Notes under the pieces: generated by a model
Seen by the model: only the letters and a program-made list of their open reading frames with translations
What the model was told of the DNA's origin: nothing
Database searches by the model: none
Made by a program: the position numbers and the translations under genes
Shown here: positions 61,695-64,000 of the stretch, piece by piece
How positions within the stretch are numbered: the stretch's first letter is position 1
Layout of the letters: each line of letters starts with the position of its first letter
Assembly (NCBI GenBank): GCA_003326205.1
Contig: LWTK01000036.1
Coordinates: forward strand, 372,001-436,000
Reading direction: 5' to 3'
Length of the DNA: 64,000 nucleotides
DNA from: Nostoc sp. ATCC 43529
GTDB taxonomy: Bacteria > Cyanobacteriota > Cyanobacteriia > Cyanobacteriales > Nostocaceae

Positions 61695-61763
61695 TTCAAA
61701 AAAAGTTGATGTGTCAATATCAAGCATACCACTATACATAAAAATTAATCAAAAAAAATTGAT
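61695..61763. promoter_or_regulatory. Twin ArsR-type operators upstream of the pstS-like gene
   Basis: A perfect ATCAA-AAAAAA-TTGAT lies at 61748-61763, and TTCAA-AAAAAG-TTGAT (one mismatch) at 61695-61710, spaced 53 bp (about five helical turns). Both are part of the direct repeat TCAAAAAAA-[AG]TTGATGT. They sit between the pstS-like gene and arsR2, 45-98 bp upstream of the pstS ATG. The form agrees with ArsR operator half-sites; binding is inferred. Confidence 0.6.
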
Positions 61764-61828
61764 GTATTCAGCAATTGTTATTTGACCTTGAGAAATCTTG
61801 TTTACCCAAGGTGTGGATAAACCTATTC

Positions 61829-62152
61829 CTAATCGCAGCAGGGACGCGCAGATGAGATTACACTATTGCGGCTAAAATCTACTAGATATTCTTCTAAAAC
61901 ACTAAACTGTGGAAAATTCAAGCTGTAATAAATCCAGCGTCCTTCCTGACGCGAGTTAACTAAGCCAGCTTCCTTTAGGGTTTTCAGGTGAAACGATAAT
62001 TTCGACTGACTAACCCCCAAGGCGTCGCACAGATCGCATACACATAGTTCTCGCTGTCGTAACAATTCCAACACACTAATCCTAAGTGGATCGGAAAGGG
62101 CGTGAAAGCCTGCAACAATTAAATGAGGAATAGTGGCAGCGGGGGTTTGCAT
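61829..62152 (-). CDS. arsR: ArsR-family arsenic-responsive repressor 2
   Basis: A 107-aa winged-helix repressor with the canonical As(III) site ELCVCDLC (Cys37, Cys39, Cys42) at the alpha3 helix and the HTH LGVSQSKLSFHLKTLKEAGLVNSRQEGRWIYYSL. A C-terminal ARPCCD adds two more Cys. It is only distantly similar to arsR1, so the island has two independent sensors. It is divergent from a metallophosphoesterase gene (96-bp gap) and lies upstream of the pstS-GAPDH-arsJ-acr3 series on the same strand, with operators between. Confidence 0.93.
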   Translation of the reverse strand: MQTPAATIPHLIVAGFHALSDPLRISVLELLRQRELCVCDLCDALGVSQSKLSFHLKTLKEAGLVNSRQEGRWIYYSLNFPQFSVLEEYLVDFSRNSVISSARPCCD

Positions 62153-62247
62153 GAATGAAATTTTGATAAGGTGATGCTATCTTTATTGTGAACTATAAAC
62201 TATAGCTTAGATGCGGTCGCTGTTGAACAGCACTATTTGTTACTAAG

Positions 62248-63057
62248 ATGCATATTATATCAATCTCTAATTCATCCATTCATCAGATAGGCTATCTAAC
62301 AGCAGCACCTGGTGGTAGTGGTGTTCTTGAGAGAGATTTACCAGTTTTATTAGGAGAAGTTGATTATTTACCCAATAATTTAGAGGCAATTATTATTACT
62401 AGCGATTTACAAGGAATTGACCCTAAAAATCACCAACTTCTCAGTTATCTTGTTATCGAAGAATTAGAAAAGTTGTCAGAAAATGGAACAATTCCCTCTC
62501 TAAGAAATACAGGGATTATATTAGCTGGTGATTTATATGCAGAGGTTAATAGGCGTGGTGGAGTAGTCGGCGATATCCGAGAAATTTGGCAAGCTTTTAA
62601 TCGCCGATTTCATTGGGTGGCTGGTGTGGCGGGAAATCACGATAGTTTAGGAAATACACAAGAAGAAATTCAGCTTTTTAAACAAAATCGCAGTATTTAC
62701 TATTTGGATGGGGATATTAGAAGAAATAGCGAACTGAGTCTAGCAGGAATTTCTGGTATTATTGGCAAAAAAATTAAACCCTTCAGACGCCCTGAAAAAG
62801 AATTTATCAAAGCAATTCGAGAACTTACAAAGCAGTCACCAGATATTTTAATCTTACATGAAGGGCCGGATTATCCAGAAGGTAATTTGGCTGGAAAAGA
62901 ATCTATTCGCAAAGAGTTAGAAAAAATCAATTTAACTAAAAATTTATTAGTTATCTGCGGTCATTCTTATTGGAAAATTCCGGCGATCGCTTTAGCAAAT
63001 GGTATCCAAGTCATCAACACAGATAGCCGTGTTATCGTACTTCAGAGGAAGAAATAA
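62248..63057 (+). CDS. Metallophosphoesterase family protein
   Basis: A 269-aa calcineurin-like phosphoesterase. Recognisable dimetal motifs are IIITSDLQG (Asp), ILAGDLYAE (GD), VAGVAGNHDS (GNHD), LILHEGPDYP (His) and LLVICGHSYWKIP (GHxH-like, with Tyr-Trp after GHS). The first D-x-H motif is degenerate (SISNSSIHQIG). It probably hydrolyses a phosphomonoester, phosphodiester or nucleotide in the cytosol. It is transcribed divergently from arsR2, so it could be arsenic-controlled, but there is no direct sign of that. Confidence 0.8.
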   Translation: MHIISISNSSIHQIGYLTAAPGGSGVLERDLPVLLGEVDYLPNNLEAIIITSDLQGIDPKNHQLLSYLVIEELEKLSENGTIPSLRNTGIILAGDLYAEVNRRGGVVGDIREIWQAFNRRFHWVAGVAGNHDSLGNTQEEIQLFKQNRSIYYLDGDIRRNSELSLAGISGIIGKKIKPFRRPEKEFIKAIRELTKQSPDILILHEGPDYPEGNLAGKESIRKELEKINLTKNLLVICGHSYWKIPAIALANGIQVINTDSRVIVLQRKK

Positions 63058-63264
63058 TACGACAGAATTCAGAATTAACAACTGCTATAACTTTGTTTTC
63101 TAAAATTTTCCATAGACTGTTTAGAAAAGAAAGAAACAGAAGACAGTATAATGAGCGAACAAAAACAACATACTCATTCTGTACTCTATAGAATACAATC
63201 AAGTAAGAAGGCTCCTAGTGTTCCCAGCACCAGAAGCCTGTAAAAGTCAATAAATCCTATGTAG

Positions 63265-63289
63265 AGCCTTATTGTTAGTCAATAAGGCT
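63265..63289. terminator. Hairpin overlapping the stop of the small membrane protein
   Basis: AGCCTTATTG and CAATAAGGCT form a 10-bp perfect stem with loop TTAGT, adjacent to the TAA stop (63290-63292) of the minus-strand small gene. On the minus strand it is not followed by a U-run, so termination strength is uncertain. Confidence 0.5.
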
Positions 63290-63460
63290 TTACTTACCAT
63301 TAGGGATTAAATACCCTATAAAAGCACCAATAGTAACCTTAGCAACATCTAAGAAAGCAGATCGACTATTAGTGTCATAAATTGAAAAACCGATTAATCC
63401 AACAAGTGAAAGAACTACAACTATAGCTAGAGTAAGTTCTTTGAACGATACGTTTTTCAT
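63290..63460 (-). CDS. Small single- or two-span membrane protein, 56 aa
   Basis: ATG at 63458-63460 to TAA at 63290-63292. The peptide begins MKNVSFKELTLAIVVVLSLV, continues with GLIGFSIYD and ends DVAKVTIGAFIGYLIPNGK. A strong hydrophobic helix (about 10-28) and a second weaker one (about 39-53) predict a small membrane protein. A GAGG ribosome-binding site lies 7 nt before the ATG. It resembles short hypothetical proteins found in cyanobacteria and phages, but I do not recognise a family. A hairpin follows the stop, and a 300-bp upstream stretch holds nested inverted repeats. Confidence 0.65.
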   Translation of the reverse strand: MKNVSFKELTLAIVVVLSLVGLIGFSIYDTNSRSAFLDVAKVTIGAFIGYLIPNGK

Positions 63461-63762
63461 AAGTTAACCTCGATAGATTTAATCTGATTTTAATTGAATC
63501 AATTGAAGAAATCCGTATCTGCATAGTAGGATAACCGAACCAGGTATCTCTGTTCGAGAAGGGATGTTACGACCTCGCCATATAACAAGCTATTGCAGCT
63601 TCTATTTCCGTTTTTGCAGGGATCTGGTTCAATGCCCAGATCCCCCTAGTCGCCGATAAATAGAAGTAACTTCTAAAGCCTCCTTGGGAAGTGGATCTGA
63701 GTGCATAAGTTATGATGATATCAAACATCATCTAATCAACTAACGAGAGCGACGATCGCTTT
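63461..63762. other. Intergenic leader with nested inverted repeats
   Basis: No further gene is supported. Contents: a nested stem (outer CTTCTATTT 63599-63607 / AAATAGAAG 63658-63666; inner GGGATCTGG 63619-63627 / CCAGATCCC 63636-63644, loop TTCAATGC), a GATGAT/ATCATC repeat at 63714-63732, and AGCGA-CGA-TCGCTTTTT near 63747-63763, which reads as a plus-strand terminator-like hairpin. The nested stem may be the 5' leader of the small membrane protein (minus strand) or part of a small RNA. Confidence 0.45.
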
Positions 63763-64000
63763 TTAAGCAGAAACTACAGCTTCCGGTTGATAGCGGATGC
63801 CAGCTTGCTTAAAGCGATGTAAAGCTTCACCCAAGCGATCGCAATCTGCAATCAAACTAATTCTCACATATCCTTCACCGGCAACCCCAAAGGCATTACC
63901 TGGAGTCACCACAACGCCAGTTTGCTGCAACACATTCAACGCAAAATCTGTAGAACCCATCCCTACAGGACATTTCACCCACAGATACATCGTCGCCTTG
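63763..64000 (-). CDS. Class I/II aminotransferase, C-terminal fragment
   Basis: The C-terminal 78 residues of a fold-type I aminotransferase; the gene runs off the window edge (the frame continues through 64000 as K-A-T-M-YLWVKCP). The pattern TMYLWVKCPVGMGSTDFALNVLQQTGVVVTPGNAFG-x-GEGYVRISL contains the conserved substrate-carboxylate Arg in YVRISL. It is typical of the aspartate/LL-diaminopimelate aminotransferase subfamily of cyanobacteria. The PLP lysine lies outside the window. The exact substrate cannot be determined from this part. Confidence 0.85.
   Translation of the reverse strand, partial: KATMYLWVKCPVGMGSTDFALNVLQQTGVVVTPGNAFGVAGEGYVRISLIADCDRLGEALHRFKQAGIRYQPEAVVSA

Noticed and set aside
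63619..63644. tRNA T-arm-like sequence GGATCTGGTTCAATGCCCAGATCC
   Set aside because: The loop is 8 nt, the stem is too long for a T-arm and no anticodon, D-arm or acceptor pairing is found around it.

Overview
The window looks like chromosomal DNA of a filamentous, heterocyst-type cyanobacterium (Nostocales, Nostoc/Calothrix-like). The reasons are dense HIP1-type GCGATCGC octamers, heptanucleotide tandem repeats (AATGACT, CATTAGT, GAGTTAG families), 'GGGCATTGGGCATGGGGCAT' and 'CCCCATCT' spacer repeats, many small palindromic elements, and a gene content typical of that group: PAS/GAF-rich histidine kinases, eukaryotic-type Ser/Thr kinases with WD40 repeats, an OCP-N-domain protein, a cyanophycinase-like peptidase and a PEP-CTERM protein. 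Genus assignment is inference. No rRNA, tRNA, CRISPR array or complete transposase gene was recognised.

Layout. 1-3 kb: the tail of a peroxiredoxin, two tandem PD-(D/E)XK-like paralogues and a cysteine desulfurase. 3-6.1 kb: a divergent aldo/keto reductase and SDR pair, then a cyanophycinase-like S51 peptidase. 6.8-16.9 kb: a carbohydrate-related accessory region with a 254-aa possibly cupin-like protein, a GH31 protein bearing alpha-1,4-glucan lyase signatures and flanked by two inverted copies of a ~90-103 bp MITE-like element, an NTF2-like protein, a group II PLP decarboxylase, a decayed alpha-amylase C-terminal domain and a GT4 glycosyltransferase. 17-28.7 kb: a PAS/GAF/GGDEF diguanylate cyclase, lepA, a small RHH-like protein, a histidine kinase, an Nfu-type Fe-S scaffold, a GH57 enzyme and a PEP-CTERM protein. 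29.3-45.4 kb: a signalling district with two Ser/Thr kinases, an OmpR-type two-component pair, a HAMP protein that has lost its kinase module, an RppA-like regulator, hisG, a PAS/GAF kinase whose ATPase domain carries a repeat-derived in-frame insert, a CheY-like regulator and an overlapping hybrid kinase. 45.5-49.2 kb: ychF, yidD, a phytol/dolichol-kinase-like protein and an acyltransferase. 49.7-55.1 kb: an XRE regulator coupled to a 1511-aa hybrid kinase, then a helical carotenoid protein.

55.4-62.2 kb is an arsenic-resistance island: arsC, arsI, arsR, acr3, arsJ with its partner GAPDH, a PstS-type lipoprotein and a second arsR. Together these should reduce arsenate and export arsenite (ArsC/Acr3), export arsenate as 1-arseno-3-phosphoglycerate (GAPDH/ArsJ), break C-As bonds of methylarsenite (ArsI), and perhaps adjust phosphate capture (PstS). 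Candidate ArsR operators of the form ATCAA-N6-TTGAT are visible. The window closes with a metallophosphoesterase, a 56-aa membrane protein with a long leader that can fold into nested stems, and the C-terminus of a class I/II aminotransferase.

The most interesting items are the probable 1,5-anhydrofructose-forming glucan lyase locus, the repeat-derived insertion inside a kinase ATPase domain, the 21-bp minisatellite that is open in several frames, a MITE that supplies a stop codon, and the composite arsenic island.
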